DNA of 64,000 nt, from the NCBI GenBank assembly GCA_949317995.1, contig OX439038.1:35903113-35967112 (forward strand), written 5' to 3'. The notes beneath the pieces were generated by a model. The model ran no database searches, was not told where the DNA came from, and saw only the letters and a list, made by a program, of their open reading frames with translations. The translations under genes were made by a program, and so were the position numbers. The stretch is from Acholoe squamosa. Lineage: Eukaryota > Annelida > Polychaeta > Phyllodocida > Polynoidae. Position 1 is the stretch's first letter. Each line of letters opens with the position of its first letter. Below, one piece after another: positions 46,101 to 50,432 of this stretch.

Positions 46101-48373
46101 TTTGTTAATGTAACTGGAAACACTCCTTTCTTTTTTTTTTGGGGGGGGGGTGGGGCCTTATGGATAACATATATGATAACATGATGGTCAAAGCCTGGAT
46201 ATTCCACAAACACTCAAAGGGGGACAGTATCACTTTGAACATTATGAAATATTGTGTAAGTAAATCACTTAAACAGTAAAGTTGATTGCTAAAGTGCTAC
46301 TTCCCCACAAACATATCCTTGATATAACATAGACAAACTTCCAAACTCAAAGTATTAGATATATTTACCTTTAGCTAAACAACTTTTAACATCTATTACC
46401 CCCTGCCCCCTGTGTTTTATTCTGATTGACATTAAGTGTCATTGTTGGTTATCTCATACTCATCAGATTGTTTGCTTTGCATGGTGTTTGTAATGATAAA
46501 TTATTTAGGTCTCCCATAGTTTAGTGCATAGACGGCCGTATTATAGTTGCATTGCATTAAATGAGAGGCCATTGCCTTACACTGGATCCTGCATATGCTC
46601 ATTAGGAGTGATCCAAATCTGCACTGACAAAGTTGAAATGTCGATATAATCATCATAGCTCATGGCTTTAACTCATGTATACTTCTAAAAATCAAAGAAT
46701 CTTGGTTCTTATTGGTGAAAGTACATTCTTAAGTCAAAAATCAAATCTTCAAACCATACCTGATAGCATCTAATACAAAAGACATAAAGCAACTATTGTA
46801 TGTATATTAATAGAAGGAATGTGTGAGGACTATTCAAGGTTTGTCCCTGTACACAGCATCAAGACAAGAAGGTGATACTGAAATAAGGAAACAGTTCTTG
46901 CACTCTTTTTCCTCCCCTGTACGTATACCCCTGTACTTGCCCTAGTACACAGCAGCTGCCCTACATATGTATTGATGTGTGAGCTGTTTTGTGGGTGTTT
47001 TTTTCTTTTTGTCTTTTTTTTCAACTTTTTCAGTTAATTTTTGTTCTGTTTCCATGGCAAGGATAGTTTTCCAGTGAAGGTGTTTATTAGAATCTAAGTT
47101 TTTGTTGTTTTCTTTCTTTGAGATATGTATATTTAACTTATGTTGTTACTATAATGCTGATAACCAGTGTGTCAGACACATGTTGCATTACATCAAAAGC
47201 AACTAAATATGTTCAGAAATAACTCTACTTAAACACATACAGGTACTTTGCCATACCCAGTTGATCTTCATTAGACGTATCTCATTGCTGAGTACCAAGA
47301 TTGTAGATTGAAATGACTAGTCTGATAATTACACTTTCCTTTTTATTCATTTTCTCACTCAGAAGCTATCATCAATATCGTAATGTATGTTATCTTACTT
47401 GACTGCCAAAATATGGAACATACCCTGTTCGTATTTTCAGTTGCTCGAAAACTTATGAAATATGTAGTATTGCTTACTTTAAATCTTGGCTTTTACCTCT
47501 GCATGCCCGCCCAATTCACCATAGCCCCATTCTTTTCTCCTTTTCCCTGTCCTTAAATCTTTGTCTCTCTTACATATGTCCAAATATATGCCCCTTTGTA
47601 ATGTTTCCGTGATACACACATGCCGCAATAATTTATGTCCCTAATTCATTTTCCAGGTTGGGTACCTTCCGATGGATTATCCCATCTAATGGAGAGGTGG
47701 TCATCCGTCTGCGCTTCTCCTCAGAGGATCTTGGACAATTTGACCAGACACTCAATTTTGAAATCATGGGTACTCGTCGGCGGTACCAGTTATATTGCAG
47801 AGGAATCTGTGCCTTCCCTACTATCAGTCGTGAACCAAGGTGGGGTACATCTGTAGATTAAAAACAAACCAATGATACCTGAGTATATCCCTGCATGTTC
47901 TGCACGTCCAGAGTTGTTCTGAATGATCTTTACTTTCTTTCCAGAATCGTATTCCCACACCGTAAGAAGAGCAAGAAAGCTGATGAGATTGTTCACAAAA
48001 AATACATACTGGTCTCCGAGGTGTTTGAGTTTGGACCTCTACTTGTTGGAACTCATAGAGACAAGTAAGCTCTTACATGTAATAATGGAACAGGGATACA
48101 TCTTTTTGTTTGTAAAGTAACATAGTATGGAAGCATATCAGTCATTAAGGACGTTTTGGTGACAAGCTAATCCCCATTGCTTGCAGGTACAAGGAGGGAA
48201 AATTCCCAGAGAACATGGAAAAGCTGACAGTACTTAACACTTCTCCACTGGATGCTGATGTCAGCTTCTGTTTCCTGAACGATTCCAAGGCAGAAACGTA
48301 TCTACTTGACCCACCTACAATGCTGCTCAAACCAGGACAGTCAGAACAGCTCACCATCTGGGCCTACCCTAAG
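7369..48373 (+). CDS. HYDIN: HYDIN, central-pair cilium protein; 28 internal exons, partial
   Basis: HYDIN is a very large axonemal protein (about 5,100 residues in vertebrates) of the C2 central-pair apparatus, needed for normal ciliary bending. Twenty-eight exons with matching phases encode 1,486 residues from its middle. In order they give ASH/MSP-type beta-sandwich repeats (exons 1-4), a charged linker (5-7), the Hydin adenylate-kinase-like P-loop domain (8-13, Walker A GAPMSGKT), a long Lys/Glu-rich coiled coil and low-complexity region (14-20), a conserved segment (21-22), a further linker (23-25) and another ASH-type region (26-28). Both the first start and the last end are phase 0, so the joined frame is exactly 4,458 nt. 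Upstream and downstream exons lie outside the window. The gene assignment is firm; exact borders of small exons are less so. Confidence 0.95.
7731..8004 (+). CDS. HYDIN: HYDIN exon 2 of window
   Basis: The acceptor follows a T-rich tract ending tttttgtcag, and the donor is gtaagt (phase 2 in, phase 0 out). It encodes an ASH-type beta-sandwich strand set, with VLDFGHVVLGT and FVVSFDPRGANL typical of HYDIN repeats. Confidence 0.93.
8070..8165. mobile_element. Small MITE with TACCCTGCT ends
   Basis: TACCCTGCTCATAAG on the left is mirrored by CTTATAAGCAGGGTA on the right. The 96-bp element lies in the 384-bp intron between exons 2 and 3 and has TA at both ends. Confidence 0.65.
8389..8583 (+). 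CDS. HYDIN: HYDIN exon 3 of window
   Basis: The acceptor is ttggtgtag and the donor gtaaga, both phase 0. It encodes IVGGPQVCIYVKSNV and then VLDFNEVRCGECKV, the start of another ASH repeat. Confidence 0.92.
8720..8811. mobile_element. 92-bp CAGG-ended MITE with 6-bp target duplication
   Basis: The arms read TTGCCAACTCTCACGCA and its mirror. TTTATG flanks both ends (8714-8719 and 8812-8817). CAGG ends plus a 6-bp duplication resemble 6603-6930 and 37403-37759. Confidence 0.8.
9037..9162. repeat. Long palindrome, about 58-bp arms
   Basis: The left arm AGTAATGAATGGGCTA and onward is mirrored by TAGCCCATTCAATACT, meeting near GGCCATAGGCC. It would form a cruciform or RNA hairpin and is probably a foldback transposon. 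Confidence 0.75.
9236..9380 (-). repeat. tRNA-derived sequence (SINE or tRNA pseudogene), minus strand
   Basis: On the minus strand, TGGTCTAGTGGTTAGCGC (around 9355-9372) is a good A box and resembles tRNA-Glu. GGGACGAATCCC (9313-9324) and CTTCGAGTCCC (9247-9257) resemble B boxes, though the first is degenerate. A T-run follows. A folded, functional tRNA is not supported. Confidence 0.55.
9530..9606 (+). repeat. tRNA-derived sequence, plus strand
   Basis: TGGCGCACTGC (near 9540) resembles an A box, and GGTTCAACCCC (near 9583-9593) closely fits the B box. The internal region does not fold convincingly as a tRNA, so a SINE head is more likely. Confidence 0.5.
9642..9750. repeat. Short direct repeats and a perfect palindrome
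   Basis: GACATGTTAGGACATGT occurs twice (from about 9650). It is followed by a perfect 15-bp-arm palindrome at 9682-9712 (GGAGTGCTGATATCC and mirror), and a third copy of one arm lies near 9731-9745. Confidence 0.7.
10735..11222. mobile_element. TIR element with GGTGTGTTTCCAGTAA ends, copy 1
   Basis: The left end GGTGTGTTTCCAGTAA is mirrored on the right by TTATTGGAAACACACC, and CCGACCCTAGC lies near both ends. The 490-bp element has C-runs inside and no coding capacity. Copy 2 is at 44240-46131. Confidence 0.8.
11667..11899. mobile_element. TA-flanked foldback MITE family, copy 1
   Basis: Ends CCGTAATCTCCCGCGTAGAA and mirror, flanked by TA on both sides. Units of the type GCGTATAAGACGCACC repeat inside. 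TA duplications fit Tc1/mariner mobilisation. Five copies lie in this gene. Confidence 0.88.
12216..12602 (+). CDS. HYDIN: HYDIN exon 4 of window
   Basis: This is the largest exon (387 nt), phase 0 to phase 0. IDKHVPMHLRRK, VQVKFMPTEE, ARGQG-like LLCRGQGQEPHL and PCAFPIEFYNLEFD are strongly HYDIN-like. It completes one ASH repeat and starts the next. Confidence 0.96.
12603..12958 (+). other. HYDIN intron 4
   Basis: No gene is seen. The only structure is a short inverted repeat, GGGACTGAATC (about 12699) and GATTCAGTCCC (about 12736). Confidence 0.8.
12959..13061 (+). CDS. HYDIN: HYDIN exon 5 of window
   Basis: The acceptor is ttctaacag; phase 0 in, phase 1 out. LRLMKGYDEYNTILLPPRAP is a highly conserved HYDIN segment at the end of the ASH region. 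Confidence 0.95.
13062..13398 (+). other. HYDIN intron 5
   Basis: A 337-bp AT-rich intron in which no further structure was recognised. Confidence 0.8.
13399..13491 (+). CDS. HYDIN: HYDIN exon 6 of window
   Basis: The exon is symmetric (phase 1 to phase 1, 93 nt) and encodes a charged helix, EEAERARREAEEAAE, predicted to form a coiled coil. It could be skipped without breaking the frame. Confidence 0.85.
13613..14706. mobile_element. 1.09-kb TIR element filling HYDIN intron 6
   Basis: GCTCGATGCAGCAAGTTGGG at the left end (13617 on) is mirrored exactly on the right (up to 14702), with TATA at both extremities. It takes up about 77% of the 1,421-bp intron. Short open stretches inside show no transposase motif, so it is probably non-autonomous. 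Confidence 0.85.
14913..15089 (+). CDS. HYDIN: HYDIN exon 7 of window
   Basis: A symmetric phase 1 exon of 177 nt encodes an acidic, Gly/Pro-rich linker (GPKEGSEDIGGEGT) just before the adenylate-kinase-like domain. The linker is not conserved in sequence, so support comes from the phase match and splice sites. Confidence 0.75.
15232..15396 (+). CDS. HYDIN: HYDIN exon 8 of window: start of P-loop domain
   Basis: The acceptor is ttctttcag; the exon is symmetric phase 1. It encodes ITPVSAAIARHLGIDLSPEG and IALIVHGAPMS, the strand and first part of Walker A of the Hydin adenylate-kinase-like domain. The donor lies inside the codon of the Gly preceding the Walker A Lys. Confidence 0.95.
15472..17127. 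mobile_element. Outer element with CAGGGATGTAAGTC-like ends, carrying a nested element
   Basis: The left end CAGGGATGTAAGTC (15472 on) is mirrored approximately by GACTTACAACCCTG (to about 17127). A related left end plus GATTTCCTG text lies at 33774-33820, with a matching right end at 33952-33970. A second element (15546-17024) is inserted inside. Confidence 0.6.
15546..17024. mobile_element. 1.48-kb element with 26-bp TIRs containing TGACGTCA
   Basis: The left end GGGGCTGTGTACAAATGACG is mirrored on the right, and both arms contain the perfect palindrome TGACGTCA. G-runs and GCATGACAAGGGGGG follow in each arm. ATA flanks both ends. No transposase was recognised inside. Confidence 0.85.
17173..17418 (+). 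CDS. HYDIN: HYDIN exon 9 of window: P-loop domain
   Basis: The exon opens by completing the split Gly codon and gives GKTSTAVSLAKHYNAALLTV, finishing Walker A (GAPMSGKT). ILEAISNGNTPAGLRARE follows, a conserved stretch of the adenylate-kinase-like fold, and then an Arg/Glu-rich insert. Symmetric phase 1. Confidence 0.96.
17419..22743 (+). other. HYDIN intron 9 (5.3 kb)
   Basis: The intron is AT-rich, with no recognisable exon or RNA gene. It contains a GGCCACACCAAA-type element (18474-18746), a short CT-rich stretch near 19270-19320 and a poly(A) tract at about 22160-22190. The rest looks like unstructured single-copy sequence. Confidence 0.75.
18474..18746. mobile_element. GGCCACACCAAA-ended element, copy 1
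   Basis: TGCCACACCAAATAATAAAC on the left is mirrored by ATTTGGTGTGGCCTTAG on the right. The same ends occur at 38367-38673, and one end at 63599. No coding capacity. Confidence 0.7.
22744..22901 (+). CDS. HYDIN: HYDIN exon 10 of window
   Basis: The acceptor is tttctttag and the donor gtatgt; phase 1 in, phase 0 out. It encodes a Ser/Lys-rich insert (SMVSNRKTSTISDMKSKTEK) in the adenylate-kinase-like domain, where vertebrate HYDIN also has a Ser/Lys/His-rich insert. Confidence 0.8.
22902..23975 (+). other. HYDIN intron 10
   Basis: A 1,074-bp AT-rich intron in which no gene or clear repeat was recognised. Confidence 0.7.
23976..24062 (+). CDS. HYDIN: HYDIN exon 11 of window (tentative)
   Basis: The acceptor is ctcaccacag; 87 nt, phase 0 to phase 0. 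It encodes DPVSHSMVSGESSLPVPQRA and resembles the flanking low-complexity insert. The donor gtcatt is weak. Skipping the exon keeps the frame, so it may be alternative. Confidence 0.6.
24063..25766 (+). other. HYDIN intron 11
   Basis: A 1.7-kb intron with a short poly(A) run near 24483 and a CCCACTTGGCA foldback element (25298-25398). No exon was recognised. Confidence 0.72.
25298..25398. mobile_element. 101-bp foldback element, CCCACTTGGC ends
   Basis: CCCACTTGGCATAAAAACG and GCCAAGTGGG form the ends, with the interior mirrored around AACGTTTT-type text. It is probably a MITE. Confidence 0.75.
25767..25907 (+). CDS. HYDIN: HYDIN exon 12 of window
   Basis: The acceptor is ggtgcag and the donor gtgagt; phase 0 to phase 0. 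RRLSVSASVAGEEGLMSCIL and LPEDLLVELLSERL match a conserved part of the HYDIN adenylate-kinase-like domain. Confidence 0.94.
25908..26856 (+). other. HYDIN intron 12
   Basis: No gene is seen. The part near 25975-26115 resembles a worn foldback element (GTATAAGCTGCACC text and a rough inverted copy). Confidence 0.65.
26857..27040 (+). CDS. HYDIN: HYDIN exon 13 of window
   Basis: Phase 0 in, phase 1 out. GVVVDGLETLFSQN is the conserved strand with the acidic residue of the P-loop fold, followed by KYIYMVTLKLDYNVLKEQEK, which leads into the coiled coil. Confidence 0.95.
27946..28178. mobile_element. TA-flanked foldback MITE family, copy 2
   Basis: Ends CCGTAAACTCCTGCGTAGAA and GCGGGAGATTACGG, with TA on both sides. 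The interior is in the opposite orientation to copy 1. Confidence 0.86.
29121..29597 (+). repeat. 37-bp minisatellite, about 13 copies
   Basis: The repeat CATGTCCACCCACATGGTCC with a 17-bp remainder has a 36-37 bp period and C-rich upper-strand composition. Because 37 is not a multiple of 3 and the unit lacks stops, all three forward frames and parts of the reverse stay open, giving false ORFs up to 205 codons. Confidence 0.9.
29938..30115 (+). repeat. Degenerate tandem repeat, AGTCAGTAGACTACTG units
   Basis: AGTCAGTAGACTACTG and variants recur about every 60-75 bp (near 29945, 30013, 30067), each followed by CTGAAAATGCAGTG-type text. Confidence 0.65.
30724..30865 (+). CDS. HYDIN: HYDIN exon 14 of window
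   Basis: The acceptor is gtgttgcag and the donor gtaagt; phase 1 in, phase 2 out. LEEMSEDEYDALDDDAKAEV matches the conserved M-x-E-x-EYDAL segment inside the HYDIN coiled coil. Confidence 0.94.
30866..33109 (+). other. HYDIN intron 14
   Basis: A 2.2-kb AT-rich intron. Apart from the 58-bp tandem array at its 3' end (32905-33078), no gene or strong repeat was recognised. Confidence 0.72.
32905..33078 (+). repeat. 58-bp tandem repeat, three near-identical copies
   Basis: Units start CATTCCAATATGACCACATG at 32905, 32963 and 33021 and are almost identical, so the expansion is recent. The array ends about 30 bp before exon 15, just upstream of its acceptor. Confidence 0.92.
33110..33193 (+). CDS. 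HYDIN: HYDIN exon 15 of window
   Basis: The exon is symmetric phase 2 (84 nt), with acceptor cacccacag and donor gtaagt. It encodes a charged helix (EEKRMERERREREAQEAEQ). Three tandem 58-bp repeats end about 30 bp before it. Confidence 0.88.
33351..33540. mobile_element. Worn foldback element, ACCGTAAATTCCC ends
   Basis: ACCGTAAATTCCC (33351) is mirrored loosely by GGGAATTTACAGT (33538). Inner text such as ATAAGCCACACCCCCAAC recalls the TA-flanked MITE family in layout but not in sequence. Confidence 0.5.
33817..33911 (+). repeat. Tandem duplication, two near-identical copies
   Basis: GAGATTACGGAACAACAGGA and the following 27 bases are repeated almost exactly, ending GTGGTCAGGAGGA each time. 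Confidence 0.88.
34311..34539. mobile_element. TA-flanked foldback MITE family, copy 3
   Basis: Ends CCGTAATCTCCCGCGTAGAA and CGCGGGAGATTACGG with TA on both sides, in the same orientation as copy 1. Confidence 0.88.
36654..36878 (+). CDS. HYDIN: HYDIN exon 16 of window
   Basis: The exon is symmetric phase 2, with acceptor catatgcag and donor gtgagt. It encodes a low-complexity Lys/Gly/Gln-rich linker starting AKKKKKRGG. Conservation with other HYDIN proteins is compositional only. Confidence 0.82.
37078..37245 (+). CDS. HYDIN: HYDIN exon 17 of window
   Basis: The exon is symmetric phase 2 (168 nt), with a Lys/Glu/Gly repeat (KGEKGDKEKGEKEKGE) and then DPVKEADMLLMQR, which runs into the next conserved helix. 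Confidence 0.87.
37293..37883. mobile_element. TA-flanked element, CCGTAAAACCCC ends, split by a nested MITE
   Basis: CCGTAAAACCCCACATATAA on the left is mirrored by TTATAGGCGGGGGGTTTTATGG on the right, with TA flanks (37291-37292, 37884-37885). AAGTCGACC units repeat inside. A CAGGG-ended element (37403-37759) is inserted within it. Confidence 0.8.
37403..37759. mobile_element. CAGGG-ended MITE with 6-bp target duplication, copy 2
   Basis: Ends CAGGGATGTGAAAT and ATTTCACAACCCTG flanked by AATCTA on both sides. The interior matches 6603-6930, including GATCTCTGCAAATCCACTGAG-type text and a G-run. Confidence 0.84.
37994..38160 (+). CDS. HYDIN: HYDIN exon 18 of window
   Basis: Phase 2 in, phase 1 out. 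FRTFEHGMKDIAELIDRWER matches the conserved HYDIN helix after the Lys-rich linker. The exon ends in a basic GKKGKKAG stretch. Confidence 0.93.
38161..38946 (+). other. HYDIN intron 18
   Basis: The intron is largely taken up by a GGCCACACCAAA-ended element (38367-38673). No coding exon was recognised. Confidence 0.75.
38367..38673. mobile_element. GGCCACACCAAA-ended element, copy 2
   Basis: AGGCCACACCAAAAAAATAA and its near-mirror form the ends. GTGAAGCGAGCGAAA occurs twice inside (about 38488 and 38560). Confidence 0.82.
38947..38985 (+). CDS. HYDIN: HYDIN exon 19 of window, 39-nt micro-exon
   Basis: A symmetric phase 1 micro-exon (VAFASPSVDPSKK) with acceptor tcttccag and donor gtaacc. Support is the splice sites and phase fit only; it may be alternative. 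Confidence 0.6.
39176..39418. mobile_element. TA-flanked foldback MITE family, copy 4 (diverged)
   Basis: CCGTAATCTCCCGCATAGAA and GCGAGAGATTACGG with TA flanks. AGAAGGCGCACC replaces the usual ATAAGACGCACC units. Confidence 0.84.
39604..39689 (+). CDS. HYDIN: HYDIN exon 20 of window
   Basis: Phase 1 in, phase 0 out, with acceptor acttccag and donor gtgagt. It encodes a Lys/Glu/Ala-rich linker (SKEAAKEEKAAAEKGSKES). Confidence 0.82.
40588..40803 (+). repeat. Interspersed repeat, second copy of 7030-7200 family
   Basis: ATTTGTCAGCAATTAG occurs twice. After a G-rich insertion, CCCTGGCTTGTCTGTGTTCC and CACTTAAAGTGGCG match 7140-7180. Confidence 0.62.
41029..41211. mobile_element. TA-flanked MITE, CCGTAATTGCTTGTTTAA ends
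   Basis: The two ends mirror each other at nearly all of 20 positions and are flanked by TA (41027-41028, 41212-41213). ACCTGCGCTCAT-type text repeats inside. Confidence 0.84.
41217..41476 (+). repeat. Tandem array, CTTTAACTTGTTCCATTACC units
   Basis: About five units of 55-60 bp carry CTTTAACTTGTTCCATTACC, CCTACACTACAT and ACATGTA. Divergence between units is moderate. Confidence 0.82.
41860..42048 (+). CDS. HYDIN: HYDIN exon 21 of window
   Basis: Phase 0 to phase 0. It encodes IGIPNIVLDCSDKLTSLPS and TGKLPTIQE, matching the conserved HYDIN segment before the next ASH-type region. Confidence 0.93.
42208..42356 (+). CDS. HYDIN: HYDIN exon 22 of window
   Basis: Phase 0 in, phase 2 out. IMDGLGLGPHGPPIPPAATF and FSVVCYPVKR are a strongly conserved HYDIN block. 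Confidence 0.95.
42514..42774 (+). CDS. HYDIN: HYDIN exon 23 of window
   Basis: The exon is symmetric phase 2 (261 nt). It encodes a linker rich in Glu/Pro, then Lys/Gly (SKGDKTSESKGKGDKGRK), then Ser/Pro. Confidence 0.88.
42775..43387 (+). other. HYDIN intron 23
   Basis: GGCCGAGAGA (42830) and TCTCTCGGCC (43186) form an inverted pair around a 357-bp segment that contains two copies of AATTGCTATT-GTCCCAGGTC-type text. It may be a worn foldback element. No exon was seen. Confidence 0.55.
43388..43420 (+). CDS. HYDIN: HYDIN exon 24 of window, 33-nt micro-exon
   Basis: A symmetric phase 2 micro-exon (ACTTTCAG acceptor, GTAAGT donor) encoding TAADGDSKTP. The splice sites are good, and the exon could be skipped in frame. 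Confidence 0.68.
43421..43839 (+). other. HYDIN intron 24
   Basis: A 419-bp intron between two micro-exons, with nothing recognised in it. Confidence 0.7.
43840..43875 (+). CDS. HYDIN: HYDIN exon 25 of window, 36-nt micro-exon
   Basis: A symmetric phase 2 micro-exon encoding ERDQSAGPRDD, with acceptor taatgtag and donor gtgaga. It is a likely cassette exon of the linker. Confidence 0.62.
44240..46131. mobile_element. TIR element with GGTTTGTTTCCAGTTA ends, copy 2, enlarged by insertions
   Basis: Both flanks match 10735-11222, including CCGACCGACCCTAGC, GAGGTACAAAAATAGCAGAC and GATATATAACATG. It is four times longer because a foldback element (44997-45768) and a shorter segment near 44420-44560 are inserted. 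Confidence 0.8.
44997..45768. mobile_element. 772-bp foldback element with 140-bp arms and four ATTGG boxes
   Basis: The left arm (44997-45138) and right arm (45625-45768) are near-perfect inverted copies. The central part has four ATTGG (inverted CCAAT) boxes at 45281, 45311, 45355 and 45407, and a smaller nested palindrome (45457-45556) with CTAGCAC arms. No coding capacity was seen. Confidence 0.87.
47657..47839 (+). CDS. HYDIN: HYDIN exon 26 of window
   Basis: Symmetric phase 2. FRWIIPSNGEVVIRLRFSSE and GTRRRYQLYCRGICAFP match the conserved ASH-type region of HYDIN after the linker. Confidence 0.96.
47945..48064 (+). CDS. HYDIN: HYDIN exon 27 of window
   Basis: Symmetric phase 2. IVFPHRKKSKKADEIVHKKY and FEFGPLLVGTHRDK give the start of another beta-sandwich repeat. 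Confidence 0.95.
48187..48373 (+). CDS. HYDIN: HYDIN exon 28 of window, last visible
   Basis: Phase 2 in, phase 0 out, with donor gtaaga. It encodes ENMEKLTVLNTSPLDADVSF and LKPGQSEQLTIWAYPK. The repeat is unfinished, so the gene must continue downstream; no continuing exon was found before 64000. Confidence 0.95.
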
Positions 48374-49134
48374 GTAAGAGATCCAATATTAACTTGGGGC
48401 ATCCGGATGTTTTATTATTCTAGTGTCAGATTTCTGGCCAGGTCCGCTCAATGAAAACATTTCAAATATTCTCACTAATTGTAAAACTGAAACCTGTATT
48501 CGCCCTATTGAGGTTCCCGAAAGCATAGCACTTTTTTTGCCTCCTCATGCTCACAGGTATAATATGTATGTTTGTACCAAGGATAACAAAGAACAAGCAC
48601 ATATCGAGACACTGCTGTGGTTATTTGATATATTTGATAAATGATGGTCTCCTTAACAATGTCACCCAGTGTTTCACGTAGAAGAGGGAAATTAAAGTTT
48701 TGATAACTGCAAACAAACATATGTGACCAGTGTGGAGCATCGTCTTAGTTCAGGAATAAATGTACATACGTTAGGGTGTTATCTGCTTACCGTGTCTCCA
48801 GTACGGCTGATGTAGTCGGCAGTGATATCACCAGAATCATAATCTAGTGCCTGCAGCTAATTGACTAATACGCGCTCATCTGTACTAGTCACAGAGCACT
48901 TGTGAGAGGTTAACTGTTAATCATATCTTTATTACCATAACCACAAATACCAACCAGATGTTTCTGAACATAATATAGATACCAAATATCTCACAATCAC
49001 TATCTCCATGCTGGTAATAGTAAGTCCATCAGACAGGAATCCAGGTTCCTCTCCTGTCATGGTGTCACAATGCTGCCTCCAGTCCCACAGAGCAAAATGA
49101 CTACATCCCTTCCCTGAGCAGCAGTCTGCCCTAA

Positions 49135-49370
49135 GCTTATGAAGCAGAAGGTCAAACCACCAAGTCGTGAACCCACAGGTCAAAGTTAGTAGTTCGCACT
49201 TGGGTCATACCTGTGTCATTCAGGGTTCATACATAAGCAGGATGAGCTCACCAGGAGCAGAAGTTCAAACCTCCCACTCATGAACTCATTGGTCAAAGTT
49301 AGTAGTTCGTACTTGTGTCACCACTTGGTCATCTCGGGTTCATACACGAGCAGTATGATCTCATTACTCA
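49135..49370 (+). repeat. Imperfect tandem duplication
   Basis: Two units share GGTCAAAGTTAGTAGTTCG, CACTTGGGTCAT-like and GGGTTCATACA text about 110 bp apart. Confidence 0.7.
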
Positions 49371-49506
49371 TCGCTCACTCCTGCGACTGGGGAGCAGTTC
49401 ATTTGGTTCAGTTGGTGCACTTACTCATCAGCATACACTATGTTCTCATGTACTGTGTACTCTCTGTGCATTCCAATATCAGTGTCTCTTAGTATATAAC
49501 ACAATA

Positions 49507-49739
49507 CCGTAATCTCCCGCGTATAAGACGCGTCCTCTAGGCCAAACAAAATGCTGGGGAGTCTTATAGCTTTCTCTCAAGTTGGGGGTGCGTCTTATAC
49601 GAGGGGTACTTTTACTATAGAAATGTACTCATCTTACAAATATCAGCATTAAAATGTGCGTCTTATACGCGAAAATGCATGTGCTGAGTTTGGGGTGCGT
49701 CTTATACGTGCAACGCGTCTTCTACGCAGGAGATTACGG
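49507..49739. mobile_element. TA-flanked foldback MITE family, copy 5
   Basis: CCGTAATCTCCCGCGTATAA and CGCAGGAGATTACGG with TA flanks, in the same orientation as copy 2. Confidence 0.88.
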
Positions 49740-50175
49740 TAATATACATGTATGTAATAAAGCATTACTGTGAATTGCTCTACCTTAATAAGCTCAATCC
49801 AGGTTGCGTGTGAGTGAATATTCCTGCTTCTCACACGTCAACACCAGGCAAGTAAAAACACCCCTCTGCAGGGGAATTCGTTAATAAAGTTCATCTCAAG
49901 ATCTTTAAAATGAGACATCATTGGCTTAATATTCCAAGTAGATATGTCTGGACACCTCCTTGAACATAGGTCGTTATTCATATTTGAAATCGAGGATTAA
50001 GCTCTAAATACATTATTAACCATAATAATGTAGAGGTACGTATTCTTTAACCATAGTGTTGGGTACCGTCTGACGTGGCGGGTGAGTCGAGTCGTCGGAC
50101 GTTCCTCAGGTTCCGGATAGGTGGCAGCACCGATCCGGGTCTGTGGGGACATCTGACGACGAACACCTGGGTTCC

Positions 50176-50183
50176 TATATAAA
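50176..50183 (+). promoter_or_regulatory. LTR TATA box
   Basis: TATATAAA lies about 120 bp before the poly(A) signal, placing the likely start of genomic RNA near 50205. Confidence 0.75.
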
Positions 50184-50302
50184 GCCCAGGGCTCAACCGC
50201 TACGTCAGAGGCCCTTCTGGCCTCCAAGTAACATAGACCATAATTAATCCTTATTAGCTGCCTCTTATATACCATTCGGCAGCCGTGAGTGTATATTTAA
50301 GT

Positions 50303-50308
50303 AATAAA
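50303..50308 (+). terminator. LTR poly(A) signal
   Basis: AATAAA in the context AATAAAGACC; copy A has AATAAAGGCC at the matching place. Confidence 0.75.
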
Positions 50309-50409
50309 GACCTAACCGTTGGCATACACTTGGAACACCGTCTTACTCCTTCTTTCCGAATAGTAAGACCCGAACCCCCCTAGGTCCGTAAGACCGCGAA
50401 CCATTACAC

Positions 50410-50427
50410 TGGTGCCGTGACCAGTTG
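50410..50427 (+). other. Primer-binding site
   Basis: TGGTGCCGTGACC starts one base after the LTR. TGG pairs with the CCA end of a tRNA. The tRNA species could not be identified with confidence. Confidence 0.75.
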
Positions 50428-50432
50428 TTCTG

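Larger units (their letters stand above)
43876..47656 (+). other. HYDIN intron 25 (3.8 kb)
   Basis: About half the intron is a composite transposon (44240-46131). The remainder (46132-47656) is AT-rich, with no gene or strong repeat recognised. Confidence 0.75.
48374..50028 (+). other. HYDIN intron 28, part before the LTR element
   Basis: No exon was recognised. The stretch holds an imperfect tandem duplication (about 49135-49370, GGTCAAAGTTAGTAGTTCG in each copy) and a foldback MITE (49507-49739). Confidence 0.75.
50029..50408 (+). repeat. 5' LTR of copy B
   Basis: 380 bp, starting TGTAGAGG and ending CCATTACA. It carries TATATAAA at 50176-50183 and AATAAA at 50303-50308, which sets a U3-R-U5 order. 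TGACGTGG (near 50074) and TACGTCA (near 50202) resemble half CRE sites. Confidence 0.96.
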
